Part shown: in pieces, positions 31,482 to 43,187 of the stretch
Position numbering within the stretch: the first letter of the stretch is position 1
Layout: each line of letters starts with the position of its first letter
Source: Nymphaea colorata
Taxonomy: Eukaryota; Streptophyta; Magnoliopsida; Nymphaeales; Nymphaeaceae
Length of the DNA: 64,000 nucleotides
Assembly (NCBI RefSeq): GCF_008831285.2
Contig: NC_045149.1
Span: forward strand, 9,824,417-9,888,416
Reading direction: 5' to 3'
Notes under the pieces: generated by a model
Told to the model about the DNA's origin: nothing
The model's database searches: none
The model's input: the letters and a program-made list of their open reading frames with translations, nothing else
Program-made: the position numbers and the translations under genes

Positions 31482-34356
31482 ATTCCCTTCCTCCTTTTTC
31501 AAATTGTATTGGAACATTGTTGGTGTAGACATTATGGAGATTATCCATAATTTCATGAGGACTGGTAAGTTAGTTGGAAAGGTTAATAGATCCTTAATTG
31601 CTCTTATTTTTAAATACTGATGGGGCACAGAAATTTCAGGACTTTTGGCCCACTGCTCTCTGTAATTGTTTGTATAAGTTCATTTCCAAATTTCTTCCTT
31701 GTTGGATGAAAATGATTCTTCAGGGTTGCCCTCGTGTTGCTTGAAACTTCACCGGGCTAAAAGGTATGATAATGTGCACTGGGTTTCCTCAAGAAAATTG
31801 TGATGGCCTTTGGGTTTCTCCCCAACATGGACCGATAAGATATTGGTGTGTGTTGAATAGGCTTTAGCTGCAGTCCTGTGAATGGTATTCCCGGGGAGTA
31901 TTTCAGCTTGCAACGAGATCTTTGCCACGGAGATCTGCTCTCCCCATACCTGTTTAACTTATTATGGAAATGTTCTCTAGATTTATTAATGATAAGATGC
32001 ACGGGAACCTGATAAAAGTCCCTTGGATCCCAAGGTGAACCGTGCACCTTCTCCTCTAGCGCTCACTGATACATTGTTGTTTAGCAGGCTTGACAGGAAC
32101 TCCCTTTCTCACATTCATGCTGCTCTTAACAATCTTCAATGGTGTACAGGCCTCAATCTCAACCCGCACAAGTCTACTATTGTCACCTTCCCTCCCGACT
32201 TGCAGGTTCCGCCTTGGTTGGCTTTAACTCTTAACTAGCTGCTGGGTAGGCTACCTTCCACATATCTGGGACTTCCTTTGTTTTCAAGGTATCTTAGAGA
32301 GGAAAGGTGTCGTCCTCTCATTTCTAAAGTGGAGAACAGACTGGCTGGGTGGAAGTCAGTTCTCCTCTCCTACGCCAGTCGCCTTTGCCTCCTCAAATAT
32401 GTGCTCCAAAATGTCATTGGCTTCCGGATTTCAGTTTTTTCTCTGCCCAAGAAAGTGTTGGACAGGCTAAACTCTATTGTAGCTGATTTTTTTTGGGGAG
32501 GAGGTTCAAGATCTAAGGGGCATCACCTAGGCCTGAGCATCAGGCTGGCCTGGTTTGTAAGGTGTCGGGCTCGAGCAAGCTCGGTCCATAAGGTGTGAGG
32601 CTCAGGTCGGCCGGACACTTAAAACGGAGCCCGAACTAGGCACAATTAAATTAAAATATATATATTTTAATATAAAATAACATATAAATATAACTAATCA
32701 TAATACAATATTATAATTTATATAAATCAATAAATACATATTTAAAAAATCTTATCGAGCCGAACCAAGCTTAGTAGGGCTCACTCTGGTCGGCCTGATA
32801 ACTTATCGGGTCGGCCCGGTGCCTTTTTTTCTGACCCGAGCCGGGGCCCAAATCGGATTTGGTACCAAGTACTCGTCGAGTATGCCCAGCCTGGTCCAAG
32901 CTGCCGGTGGACGAGTGGAGCTGCTCTAAAATTGTCCTGCTGTGCAGCCCAGCGAGATGGGCTTTGGGCTAAGCTCTTTCACAAGAAATATCTAGTGTTT
33001 AGAGGTTTTGGAATGTGGCTTCCAAAACAAAGCACTCATGATTTTTCAAAGGAAGTGTCAAAAGCTGGTCGACCATCAAATAGGTTACCAATTGGAAAAC
33101 TGGTGATGATGGAATTCAGTTTTGGATTGAAAACTGGGCTGGGTCGATTCTATGGGGCAAACTTGGCATGAAGGAACAAATTTATTTTGCTGACTACCGA
33201 ATGATGATGGTTAAACAGGTTATTGATTCAGATTTAATTCTGGATCCAAATTTTTTTGGGTTTTTTTCAACGTGTGCAAGTAGCTCGGCCACAACCTGAA
33301 CAAGGTAAAGACCACCTTTGGTTTAATCATTAACGGCAAACCAGCTTCCTCAATGAAAGTAGCTGATATCTGAAATGTGACAAGGAAACAGGAGCCTTGG
33401 CGAAAGTGGGTGTAGTCCAAAGACGCGCACCCTCGTGGGAGGTGGTTCACCTATGTATCCAGCAAGGGTAAGTTGCCTGCACTTGATCGTATCCAGCGCA
33501 GCGGGGTGTCTCTTGCTAACTGCTGCGTCTTCTGCATGAAGAATGCTGTAAGTATTAGACGCATCTTTTTGGAATGCAACCATGTCCGCAGAATATGCTT
33601 ATTCATTGCAAAATAATCTAACAAGAAAGCTCCATCTGTCTCCTCAATCATTGGTTTACTAAAGCGTTGGTATAGCTATAGTTTTAGGAGTGGTTGGATT
33701 ATGTCTTGTTGGAGGACGTGTTTCCAGACGGTTATATGGGGAGTTTGGGAAGGTAGAAATGCTGCTACGTATGGTAACAGAACCCTGACCCCTGCAGGCT
33801 TGATGAAACAGGTCTTGGAATTCTTGTGTGAAGCAGTTCCAAGCCAATTTTCGTAGCAAGCCAAGAGAGATAACGAAAATTAGAGGATGGATGAAATCTT
33901 CTATAATTCCAGGGAATTGGCCTGTTCTTGGTCCTAGGCGAATTTTTATCAACATAGCCTCTAGAACTGCTCAAGGTGCTTGCTGGGTGGTGGTTGGAGT
34001 CAAGCATTGCCCCACCATGTCTCATATGGATTCGAAATTCTGTAGGAGGCTGATCTCTCCCTTTCCCGAATCTGAGATGCTCACTTTTGCCCTGCTAAAG
34101 AGTCAGACTGCGGAGACTACTGATAGTTTCATAGGCTCCAGCAACAAAAAATGGCTTGCAAGTTTAAAACGTATGCTGGAAGCAAGAACTCCAATCTGGA
34201 GCTCTCTAAAAACATACAGTTCTTTTCTTGGAAAGTTCCGCATCATGCATGAAAACCATTTTTAACAGGCTGCTAACTCTTTGTTTTTTGTTCACAGCAG
34301 CTATTTTTTATTTCATCCGTACATATCCATTTTGTTTGCTTCTATAGCTTAATAAA
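31482..34356 (+). pseudogene. Second LINE, 3' part (RT, zinc-binding region, tail)
   Basis: From 31482 the RT continues (FFKLYWNIVGVDI-like reading, then LIALIF, ALCNCLYKFISK). It passes a degraded YDNVHW and an eroded FADD-type box (reads LTDTLLFS near 32065). Two better stretches follow: 32023-32238 (LNNLQWCTGLNLNPHKSTI) and 32278-32520 (ENRLAGWKSVLLSYASRLCLLKYV). After an inserted GC-rich repeat (32528-32894) it resumes with DGLWAKLFHKKYL and a zinc-binding region near 33480-33600 (CVFC, IFLEC). A tail reading IWGVWEGRNAATYGN lies at 33745-33790. The frame at 33828-34265 (145 aa) is unassigned. An AATAAA at 34350 may be near the 3' end; boundary approximate. Confidence 0.75.
32528..32894. 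repeat. TAGGCCTG-family MITE-like insertion, diverged
   Basis: It starts TAGGCCTGAGCATC and ends TATGCCCAGCCTGG, diverged inverted repeats of the family at 12514 and 55868. GC-rich ends (CGGGTCGGCCCGG) flank an AT-rich middle (ATATATATTTTAATATAAAA). It splits the LINE sequence; no target duplication is left and some LINE sequence seems lost beside it. Confidence 0.6.
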
Positions 34357-37300
34357 AGGTTTTGGGAGGCACTCCCAGCAGGATTGAAGCGGAAAGTCCG
34401 CTTGCCTTATCCTTTGGTTGCCTTATCTTGGAGGATGTTGAGTTATGGAGATATTTGTGGACGCTTTCTTTATGCGATCATGGAAAGCTCTATCACATCT
34501 CTTTCATGATCTTTATACTCTCTCATGGAAAGGCAAGTGCTGTTAGTGTCTCTCAAGGCAATCGACTTTATAGCCTTCACTCAACTTTTTCATTTATTGA
34601 GCATGCTGACTCGATGCTCTCTTTTCAGTGCATGTAATGTAGATTGTCAATAGTGGAACTACTCTCCCTCCGTTGAGTGGTGGAGGAAAATCATGGATGT
34701 AGAAGAATTTCTCCAAACCGTGTAGTCGTCTCCACTCTCCCTCTCTCTCTCTCTCTCATTGCCCATCGTCAGACTAAGGTAATAGGAAATACTGGGTGAT
34801 AAATGCGAATCATATCATACTTCTAAAATTTTCTATGCAATTTACCATAAGCCTAATTTCACCAGGAAAATATCTGCAGTTTTCACTATTTTAAATGTGT
34901 TTCTCAATTTCATGATGCATATATCTTTATAAGGATGATCGCACTGTTTTTGGTATGCAAATGTGCTTTGCATGAGAGAAATCGAAGTGGCCAAAAAAGT
35001 TCATTACTGCTCTCTTTTGAACCATCTGCAAAGTCCGATACTGCCTCTCCATGAACAAACCAACTGCAGCTAAGGTAGCCACACTTCTCTATATTTTCTG
35101 CTGTGGGGTCTGTGTGTTGGCGCAGGGTGTGGGGGGGCCGGTGGGGGGGCATGCTTGAGTTAACAGAAGGGAACGAAATTTCCCCGAGACCCTTCAAAAA
35201 GGACAAAGGCTTTTAAGCTGCCTGATACTTGATAGATCTTGTCACGCTGTTCTTTCGTAATACAACCATGTTCAGTCCCATTCAGAGGACCCTCACCATG
35301 TGAAGCTTGCCTTCACCGACCAATTGATCTATAGGCACAGTGTTTTGAACTAAAGCGGTGGTTGCCCTGCTGTTGATGGGTGACAAGAGAGACGCAAGGG
35401 CAGCGCCTCTTGCCAATTCCAGAAGACACATGACTTGAGCACTGTGAGTAACCAAAAAGAGATCAACTCGACACCCATTTCATCTGTAGCTCTTTATCTT
35501 CTTGTCGGGGTACTCTCATCATGTATAGCTGTCATTAGGAGGCTGGCAATTCTAACAAGGCCATATACGTGGTCTACCGTTGGGCAGAACAAACAGGTCA
35601 TTGTGACCTGATTTTACTCCATGAGTAACCTCCGCTGTTATTGAGAACATAATGCTTTCTTTTGAACAGTTGGTGTTTTCTTCATCGGATTTGGATGCTC
35701 CTGAAAGTCACTGATCCCTCCAAATGATAAACAGCTAGATGCTCAACAGAATTATCAGCATCCGCTCATGACCGATTGCCTTGATCTTAGCCCTGCATTC
35801 TAACTAACATGAAATAGGAATCAGTCGGCAGGCAGTGGCAGAGCTAGAAGCTTTTCTAGAGGGCACTCTCCAACGGGGCACTTGTGTATATGACAGAGAA
35901 AATATTTGAATATGTTAATGTAAAAATAAAGAAACATTGAGCGGCTCTGCAGCTGGCGATCGAACAACTAGTACAATTGCCATGGCGTTCGCATGTTGTT
36001 CATCACTTGGATCCGCAGCACCTAAGGAGGATTAATGCTTGGGACAACACCATGTGATTGGTCTTTTTTTATTTTTCTTTTTTACTGTAGAGAATTTGTT
36101 CAAATCTGATTTTCAATGTATCTGCAGTGACCCGAATCTGAGGTTCTTTACAACGTTTGGAAAACGTAGGGCGGGAGGTAAAAATTTCCGTTAATGTAGT
36201 TTTGGTCTTCCGATCTTTGTTTGCATCATTTTTTGGTTAGACAAAGTTTGTTCCAAGTCTGATTCTTCAGCCGTTTAATTGATTGGCCATTACCCCAAGC
36301 TTTTTACATCGTTCCCTGTATAGGACGTTTATGGGTTTTCGGATACAATGGTTAACTTTTCAGTTTCCCGTTTTGTGGCTGCATCTTTACATGATGCTCT
36401 ATCTTTCACGTACTGTCTGGGAGTTGGCAGCTCTTTCTTTTAAATATCACCAAGTCGAGCAGGTTTCTTTTGGCTAGCTCAATCGGCGAATCCACACATT
36501 GTTGGCCTAATAATAGAAGTTAATTATACGTTTATGTCATAACCACCAATATTGTTAACCAGTTTTAAATGGTGAGGTTTTTTTCATGTTTTTTTTTTTG
36601 GTAAAATTGAAAGTCTTGAGCAAATTTCACAAACAAGAAAAATAACATTGATAGAAATTTCACATTGATGGAATGATGAAATTGAAGTTTTAGCAATGAT
36701 AGAAATAAAGATAAATAACTTAGCTTAAGTTTTAAACTTTAAAGCAAAAGTAATGTCAAAACAAGAAAAAGTCATGATAAGAAAACGTGAAAAAATTCAT
36801 TTTAGACTTTTTTGTTTTCTTCGTTTTTATGTTTTTATCAAGTCCTTTCTGAAAAGATGGGTTTTCTGTTGCTATGATCTATGTACGCAACATCAGGTGG
36901 AATACAACTTATGATGTGCATACCATTATCATATAAGCAAGCAATTGTCATAAAATATGTCAAATCGCACTTTTTGACCGATCTGAAATCTTTCTATTTA
37001 ATTGCAAAGTCAAGGAGATCCCTGGTAGGTCAAAGTTCGAAACGAATGCTGGAAATTAATCCTCAAGACTACCACAAACTAGAAATAACCCCTGTTTAAT
37101 TTCCACTTTGTCCGACATGTGCGGGTATCACGCGTATATTATGGCGACAACTTCTTCGTCCCCAAAAGGACCAGCAAAATGCGTGAATGAGGGGAAGCAG
37201 TTCCTGCTATGATTGGTAAAATATACTTTCGCCATTGAACTGCTGCAGGTTATATATGTAGCTATCCTGTAAAGCTTCTGTATGCAAATTTGTTTATGCA

Positions 37301-38360
37301 TGTTGCCTGATTAATTACATTTTACTTTTAACAGGACAATATGTAATGTTGTTAAAATTTTTGCATAAGGTTATATAGGGTCTGCAAAACTATAGATTTA
37401 TTGGCCGAGTCAATGAAGCATCGGTAAAACATGGTTTGAACCGTTGACAGAGCGTTTGCCGACGGCATAGTCACCGTTGGTAAATATATCGCCGGGACGC
37501 TGTTCCCGATGTTAAAAACCATTGGCATTGAGGAAGCAAGCTGACAGAAGAAACGAAAAGCCAATTTTGGAGGAAAAGGGGAAAGAAGTTCCTTGATAAC
37601 TGTCAAAGAAATTTTGTTATTGTTTACATATTTCGAATTTCATTAGTGACCGCTCTATTTGGTGAGTGAGACGTTATCTACCCCAGATGAGATCAAAAGG
37701 CCTTTCACTTCTCCTTGCCTCTAAGGTCATGGGCACCAAAGTCTGGATAAGTAGTAGGCAACCTTCAACTTGACGGAGCGCACCCATCTTTAATGGCTCA
37801 AGAAAAATCAAAACGAAAACTTACCATCTACACAACTCCACCCCAGCCGGCTATGCGGGGCCGCTCTCTGGCGGAAAAAGTATCTGCTAGTGGAATCGGG
37901 AAACCCATAAGCTCGGTCTCATGATAAGAATAAGATAGATTAGATTTTGTCAACTGATGGATGGTTACTTTATTTCTCAAGAATGCACAGATCGAATCGA
38001 AAGATTAAAAGAATTAGGGCGACGCTACCTGCCATCGACGACTTTAAATTTTTTATCACTCTTAGATGTACGTCATGCACTTTGCAAGAACATGAGAACT
38101 GCAGCTGGGAAATTTTTTCCTTCGTTCTCATGACGGCTTTGATGACGAAACACACTAGTCGATGGGCCTGCCGTCCTCTCGTTCTTTTAATTCATTGATA
38201 TATCTTTTGGAGTGTTAAGAAGCCTCTTCGAAAATGCAGTGTGGCCCCTCACCATGTTGCTCTTGCATGACGGAAAAGGAACATTTAATAGAGAAGCTTA
38301 GTGTCTGACATGAGCTGTGATGTCAATCCCATATATACTTTTAACTATTTCAGCTTTTTA
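34357..38360. other. Intergenic, small repeats only
   Basis: (CT)n lies at about 34736-34757. At 35836-35955 TGGCAGAGCTAGAAG and GCGGCTCTGC bracket a short AT-rich core, like a much reduced hAT MITE of the CAGTGGCGGAGC type. At 37440-37530 GCCGACGGCATAG and CACCGTTGG words recall subterminal repeats of some plant DNA transposons. No gene is supported. Confidence 0.4.
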
Positions 38361-38702
38361 GGATATTCACATATACAAACAAATGAAAGGTTATATCTAA
38401 TCTAAAAGCCAATTCTACAATCTGAATCTGGTTTTTATACTCCTATCCGGATCGTAATCTAAATTTTGAACCGAATCTGACCCATTTTCAAAATATAAGA
38501 ATTGTGTATAAGATATTTGTTTAAAACTAAATCTGATCTAAATCCCAATCAGATCGGATATGTATGTATATCTGAATGTGAACATCTGATATGATCTTTT
38601 GAATCTCAATCTGGTCTGATTTTCAATTGGAAAATTTTTTTTTTATGCATCAGAATTTTTGACGGGATATCTTATTCAAATCAGACGTATTGACATCCCT
38701 AG
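38361..38702. repeat. MITE-like repeat rich in AATCTGATC words, in the SAUR2 promoter
   Basis: It starts TAGGATATTCACATAT and ends TATTGACATCCCTAG, roughly inverse to each other. The interior is full of AATCTGA, GATCGGAT and TCTGATC words. A related sequence lies at 42850-43187. The right end is 44 bp from the TATA box of SAUR gene 2. Confidence 0.5.
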
Positions 38703-38746
38703 ATCTGTGCACTTGGCAATAATATTGGTATGCCTTCTCCGCTGTT

Positions 38747-38754
38747 TATAAATA
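38747..38754 (+). promoter_or_regulatory. TATA box of SAUR gene 2
   Basis: TATAAATA lies 134 bp upstream of the ATG, nearly the same spacing as in SAUR gene 1 (127-134 bp), which supports both. Confidence 0.7.
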
Positions 38755-38880
38755 GGAATTCATGCGGTATGATCTTCCATCATAAGTTCTTCCTTACTAT
38801 AGAAAAGGAAATAGGTCTTCCATCGTTTTTAATTGTTCTGAAACATTTCTTCAGCAGCATCCAATCCAGTGCAGTACAAG

Positions 38881-39198
38881 ATGGGAATGCTCACGAACGT
38901 TGCTCAAAACTTGCAGAAGAGGTCTTCACGCTCGAGGGAAGACATGAAAGATGGTCATTTTGCCGTATTGGCCACTTATGAAGGCAATTCAAAGAAGTTT
39001 TCGGTGCCATTAAGTTATCTGAGCAACCCTGCGTTCGTGAGGTTGCTGGATGAGGCTGAGGAGGAGTATGGCTTCTACCAGCCAAGCATACTTACGGTGC
39101 CCTGCCACCCAAGCGAGCTTGAATGCATCTTGGCAGGAGAAAAGAAGAGCCAGAGGAGGGATTCATTCTCCAATGGGTTCTTCAAGTCTCCTTGGTGA
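38881..39198 (+). CDS. SAUR family protein 2
   Basis: This intronless gene encodes 105 residues. The SAUR domain spans residues 24-84: DGHFAVLATYEG, KKFSVPLSYLSNPAFVRLLDEAEEEYGF, LTVPCHPSELECIL. The protein is shorter than the other two SAURs in the window and lacks their VAEKCHSK N-terminus and Ser-rich linker; its sequence is closer to short SAURs with the common VPCHPSEL motif. The ATG at 38881 is the first in frame; a GTG at 38869 is a less likely start. A TATA box sits 134 bp upstream. Expected role: auxin- or hormone-responsive control of cell expansion. A MITE lies in its proximal promoter, which may alter expression. No lesion is visible. Confidence 0.9.
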   Translation: MGMLTNVAQNLQKRSSRSREDMKDGHFAVLATYEGNSKKFSVPLSYLSNPAFVRLLDEAEEEYGFYQPSILTVPCHPSELECILAGEKKSQRRDSFSNGFFKSPW

Positions 39199-39959
39199 TA
39201 GGGGTAGGTGGGTACTTCAGAAAAGCCCAAACTCTTCCATCTATCGTGCAGTCCAGGGCTGTTTGGCATCTGGGTGGGAAGCGGATGTTCGAAATATTAA
39301 TGTTGGGAATGGCTAACAATTTTTCACAATTTTTTGTATCTAAATTTACAGGATGCTTTCAATGTAAAAAAAAAAGCCAAGAAATGCGATATGTGTGAGC
39401 CCAATTTGGAAAATTTGTCACAAGTTGCTGAGTTGTTAATCAATGGGAGGTAATTTGCCTCATAGGGCGGTGGAAATGAACCACTCACCCCCTGAAAAAG
39501 AGTAATTTGTTCATACTCTTACACTTGTGTTTTCCTCTGAACGTGATCTATGTAGCATCGACAAAATGCATGTCGTTCCCTCTTCTTGTTTGGATGCCAG
39601 GAGAGAAATGGGGAACATTTGATGGTGCATATAACCATCTTGGGAGAGAAATGGGTCCTGGGGAGTAAGGCCATCTTCTATTGAAGCAGTACAGTGAGTT
39701 TATCAGCAAGGAAACGCTTTTTTCTTTTCACCTTAATTCTCAAGTGGTTTCTAAGGTTGATGCCTTACTCTGTTGAGCTTCAATGAATATATATGTGTCA
39801 TCTGCAAGGAAATCTACGGCCCATATTTTTCCTCAAAGCAAGTTGAGAAAGTAAAATCAATTGTTGCTGTCTGCGCTTTCACAGATGAGATATTCTACCT
39901 AGTTTTTCACGTCCTTCAGGATTCGTTGGCCGTCCGGGCTGCGTGTATGAGGCATCCGG

Positions 39960-40225
39960 ATGGATCGATAATGGTAAAATTTCATCACTCAAGCTCAACT
40001 CCTTTAAGCTCCTGTCATTTGATTCATATATTTTTTTCTTTAAATGAAAATAAAAACCACAAAAAAAAGGTGTTAAAATTCATTAAAAATTACGTTCTCT
40101 AAAGTTTAACAAATAGAGAAACACGAGTCACGTCGAGTTTAAACGAGTCGAGCTCATGTAATTTGAACTCGAATCATTTATAATGCAAGTTTTAACTTAA
40201 GCTCAAGCTTTGAATGGGTGGAGCC
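39960..40225 (-). repeat. GAGTCGAGCT-family MITE-like repeat, copy 3 (reverse)
   Basis: In reverse orientation to 22225-22520: TTAAATGAAAATAAAAACCACAA and AAAGGTGTTAAAA are the complement of that copy's centre, flanked by CTCAAGCTCAACTCC and GTCGAGTTTAAACGAGTCG-type words. Confidence 0.55.
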
Positions 40226-40415
40226 AAGGGCAGAGCTAAGGGGGTCCTCGGTCTTGGCTCCACCTCAAAAAAAAAATATTAAAAATTTAGATATAAATTT
40301 GAGAAAATTTCACTTGTTTTATATAAAGAATTTGAAAAATGATATTTCGACCCTAGTCAAAATTTAAAAACTTTAATTCGATCCTCCTCGTGAAAAAATT
40401 TTGATTCTGCCTTGA
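40205..40415 (+). repeat. hAT-like MITE, copy 2
   Basis: It matches 8190-8425: GGGCAGAGC, CCACCTCAAA, an AT core with TTTGAAAAATGATATTTCG, then CCCTAGTCAAA. It sits directly beside copy 3 of the GAGTCGAGCT repeat and before the SAUR relic. Confidence 0.5.
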
Positions 40416-40543
40416 GTTGACCTTACATGGGCAAGTTAAAGTTGAGCATGAGTTGGCTCCCGTCATCCATCTTTTCTTTCAGTGTAAAAGGAAGTAGTTT
40501 TCTACCACTTTTTCTGAAAGTTTTTAACCGTAGTCTCACCCAC

Positions 40544-40612
40544 TGCCACCCAAGTTAGCTGAAGAGCATCTTGCCAGGAGAAATGGATGTCAAGGAGACT
40601 TTTAGAGTTTGA
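40544..40612 (+). pseudogene. SAUR C-terminal relic
   Basis: CTGCCACCCAAG, AGCT, GCATCTTG and CAGGAGAAA occur in the same order and near-equal spacing as in the C-terminal coding part of SAUR gene 2 (39100-39143). In the matching frame it reads CHPS, a stop, then LKSILPGE, ending at TGA 40610-40612. Only this tail of a SAUR gene remains, with one in-frame stop. The plus orientation agrees with the three intact SAURs. Confidence 0.6.
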
Positions 40613-41151
40613 TCTGCGATATATAGCTTCCACTTTGTTGGGTTTAAACTTTTTAGGCTTTGGAGCAAACAATTGATGGGAAGGAGACATATACTTCCCA
40701 TTACGTGCAAAAAAAAAAAAGCCGACTCAATTTGGATATCAAACTCTTTAAGTTTTACGCGATACTGCTTCATGCTATGGCTTTCACTTCTACATACCCA
40801 AATAAATAGAAGGATCAGTTAACTTCATAACAATGCAGCTGTTGGGGGTGTCTTGGATACATATTGGGAGAAAATGTCTAGTGGCTAAGAGACCGCTGTT
40901 GCACATAAAAAATTTATGGGGATAAAGAAAGATTTCTCAAATCTTGGCTTCCGCCAGGTCCAGTTGCATGCAATAGACACCACGAGTAGTATAAAAATGA
41001 ATGCCATGTCCTATCATGTAAAGTTGTTACCAACATATTCTAAATGGGTTTAACATGGTTCATCACGTTTAATAAATGTTTCCGCAGATAGATGATCACT
41101 TATTCACATCGATTAATCAGGTAAGTTCGCATGAGTGGGAAAGGTTGAATG
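40613..41151. other. Intergenic, nothing recognised
   Basis: No domain-bearing frame, RNA gene or repeat shared with the rest of the window was seen. Confidence 0.35.
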
Positions 41152-41511
41152 CATTGTCACAAAAAACGGGGACGGATATTAAACGGCGAGGAAGAAAACG
41201 GGTATAATACGGCAAAGTTTTATATATCGAGAATAAAACGGGAAAAGTTCGGCAAATTTTTTAAAAAAATTGAACATTTAATACATCTTAAAAATTATAA
41301 AAAATAATAATTAATAAAAAACCGACAAAAAACGGGAAAAAAACGGGAAAATAACGTATAATACGGGTATTAAACGGGTATTATACGCGTTTTTTATTTT
41401 TTGACATTTTTTTAAAAAAAAAACGGGAATAGTATGGGTATTATACGACAGAACTGTTTTTGGCGTTAAATACGCGTTTTTTTAAAAAAAACGGCGTTTT
41501 TTGTGACAATG
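41152..41511. repeat. TIR element with CATTGTCACAAAAAACG ends and ACGGG repeats
   Basis: The left end CATTGTCACAAAAAACGG and right end CGTTTTTTGTGACAATG are an inverted pair of 17 bp. The 360-bp interior repeats AACGGG, ATAATACGG and GGGTATTA words on both strands. No coding capacity. No exact target duplication: the flanks read TTGAATG and TAATGAATG. Confidence 0.7.
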
Positions 41512-42084
41512 TAATGAATGACAGGCTGAAACACCTCTCTTTTCCGGTTACCTTCAAGGTCCAGAGTTGCATTAAGACCTGAGTGAACTTATAATTGTGA
41601 CATTTAACTACTTGAGAATAGCATCTTCCACCGTTACAATCCAACAGATCAGTGCACCAATGCATAACAACAACCATGACAACACACCCTTATAAAGGTT
41701 AGTGTCAACAATGGATCCTGAAAAGAGGTAAGAATCAGCACCGTTATGGGCGACGTTTCTAGTCATATGCCGATCTTAAAAGGAATCGGTCATCGTCATC
41801 CTGATCAGGCGGTTTAATTTCATCCAATAATTCCTCCTACAAATGATTAATCATTCATCGAAATCATATCCCTAGTCCTTATAATGATGAGAGTTTATTG
41901 TTGTAAAGAAATAAAAATAGGCATTGGCTAGTATAATTAAGTCTTATTGATCTGATTTATGGTTGGACACATTATGCATTAATATACAACGTTATAGTGA
42001 TTGTATGCGGCACATGTGGTTTAGTCAAACCGACGTTTAAGAAGCGTTCTCATCATAGAGTTGGTGGGTGTAATTGTTGACCAG

Positions 42085-42470
42085 TAGTAAGTTTGTACAC
42101 AAGTTGAGTTTAGCTCAAGCTCAGCTCGTCTCGGCTTGACCCATATATTGCTCTGCTCTGCCCATATATTGCTCTGCTCGAGCTCGAGTCGAGTTGTACA
42201 AGGTTAGCTCAAGCTCAACAAAAAAGACCAAGTCCTACTTCAAGCTTGACTCATCTAAGCTCATTTACCGATTGATTTATTTCCCGAGTTTCAAGTTTGG
42301 AGATTACAAACCAAAAAAAAAAAAAAAAGACAACCAATATTAGACAAGTTTACTCGAGTTTAATCGAGTTGACTCGCTTATAAACTCGACTTTTTGGTTA
42401 AGCACTTCAGCTTTAACCGAGTGAGTTAGAGTGCAGCTCGACTCGAGTTGGCTTGACTAATGACCACTTA
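42085..42470. repeat. GAGTCGAGCT-family repeat, complex copy
   Basis: It is full of GAGCTCGAGTCGAG, CTCAAGCTCA and TTTAATCGAGTTGACTCG words around a poly(A)16 tract (about 42313-42328). An 18-bp word (CCATATATTGCTCTGCTC) is directly repeated at about 42141 and 42162. Confidence 0.45.
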
Positions 42471-42849
42471 ACATAACTAAAAGCACACTTGCCAGATAAT
42501 TCCTTCTCTAGACCAATTTGGGTATTGTCGACTTGCACAGTGTGCTTTTTGTTAGAATGGAATTAAAAAACCACGCCCACCATTCTTTCATACTTGATAA
42601 GGCCGCATCTTTGACAAGTCTTGCAATAACTGTGTTTCATAATGAATTCGAGACCATGATAAGTCCCATTCAGGGGTGTCGTCGCCACATGAGACTTGTC
42701 CTGGAGCTTCTAAAATTAAAGCCGTGGGTACTGTCTTGCTAATAGCAGGTCGGCTTGTGCTACCATCAGATCATGCAAAGAGACAATGAAAATGGTTGTT
42801 GCAAATTCCGGGAGACATGCATTCCCTTGTGCATCAAAACCAGTAGCAA

Positions 42850-43187
42850 TGTTAACAGATTATATTCGGATTGGATATACAGATCTTTACCATATCAGGT
42901 CTTTCAGATGTTCATGTATCTGGATACGAATACAGATGAAGAAAAATCTCCAAACTCACAATGCGTATGTGATCTAAATCTGACTTTTAAACCAAAACCG
43001 AACCGCATAATATTTTAAACTATATCCAATTGAATACTTACTTAGATCTGAATCTGAATTTGAATCTAAATCCCATCCGATGTTATTTTTGAAACCTAAA
43101 TCTAATGCGATTTCGCAATCACATACCAATTTTTTTCCATTTCCTATACTTTTAATATCTAAATCTAATATATTGATATTCCTAGAA
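42850..43187. repeat. Repeat rich in AATCTGA/TCGGAT words, second copy
   Basis: It has TATATTCGGATTGGATAT, then TGAATCTGAATTTGAATC and a terminal TATTGATATTCCTAG that resembles the end of the repeat at 38361-38702. It lies about 0.8 kb upstream of SAUR gene 3. Confidence 0.4.

Noticed and set aside
33828-34265. 145-codon frame in the tail of the second LINE
   Set aside because: Not called as a separate gene: it follows the LINE zinc-binding region directly and is more likely the element's own C-terminal or 3' sequence, though I could not assign a domain.
37430-37540. GCCGACGG/CCGTTGG words resembling subterminal repeats of CACTA-like elements
   Set aside because: No CACTA terminus, no inverted partner and no target duplication was found, so a transposon call is not supported.
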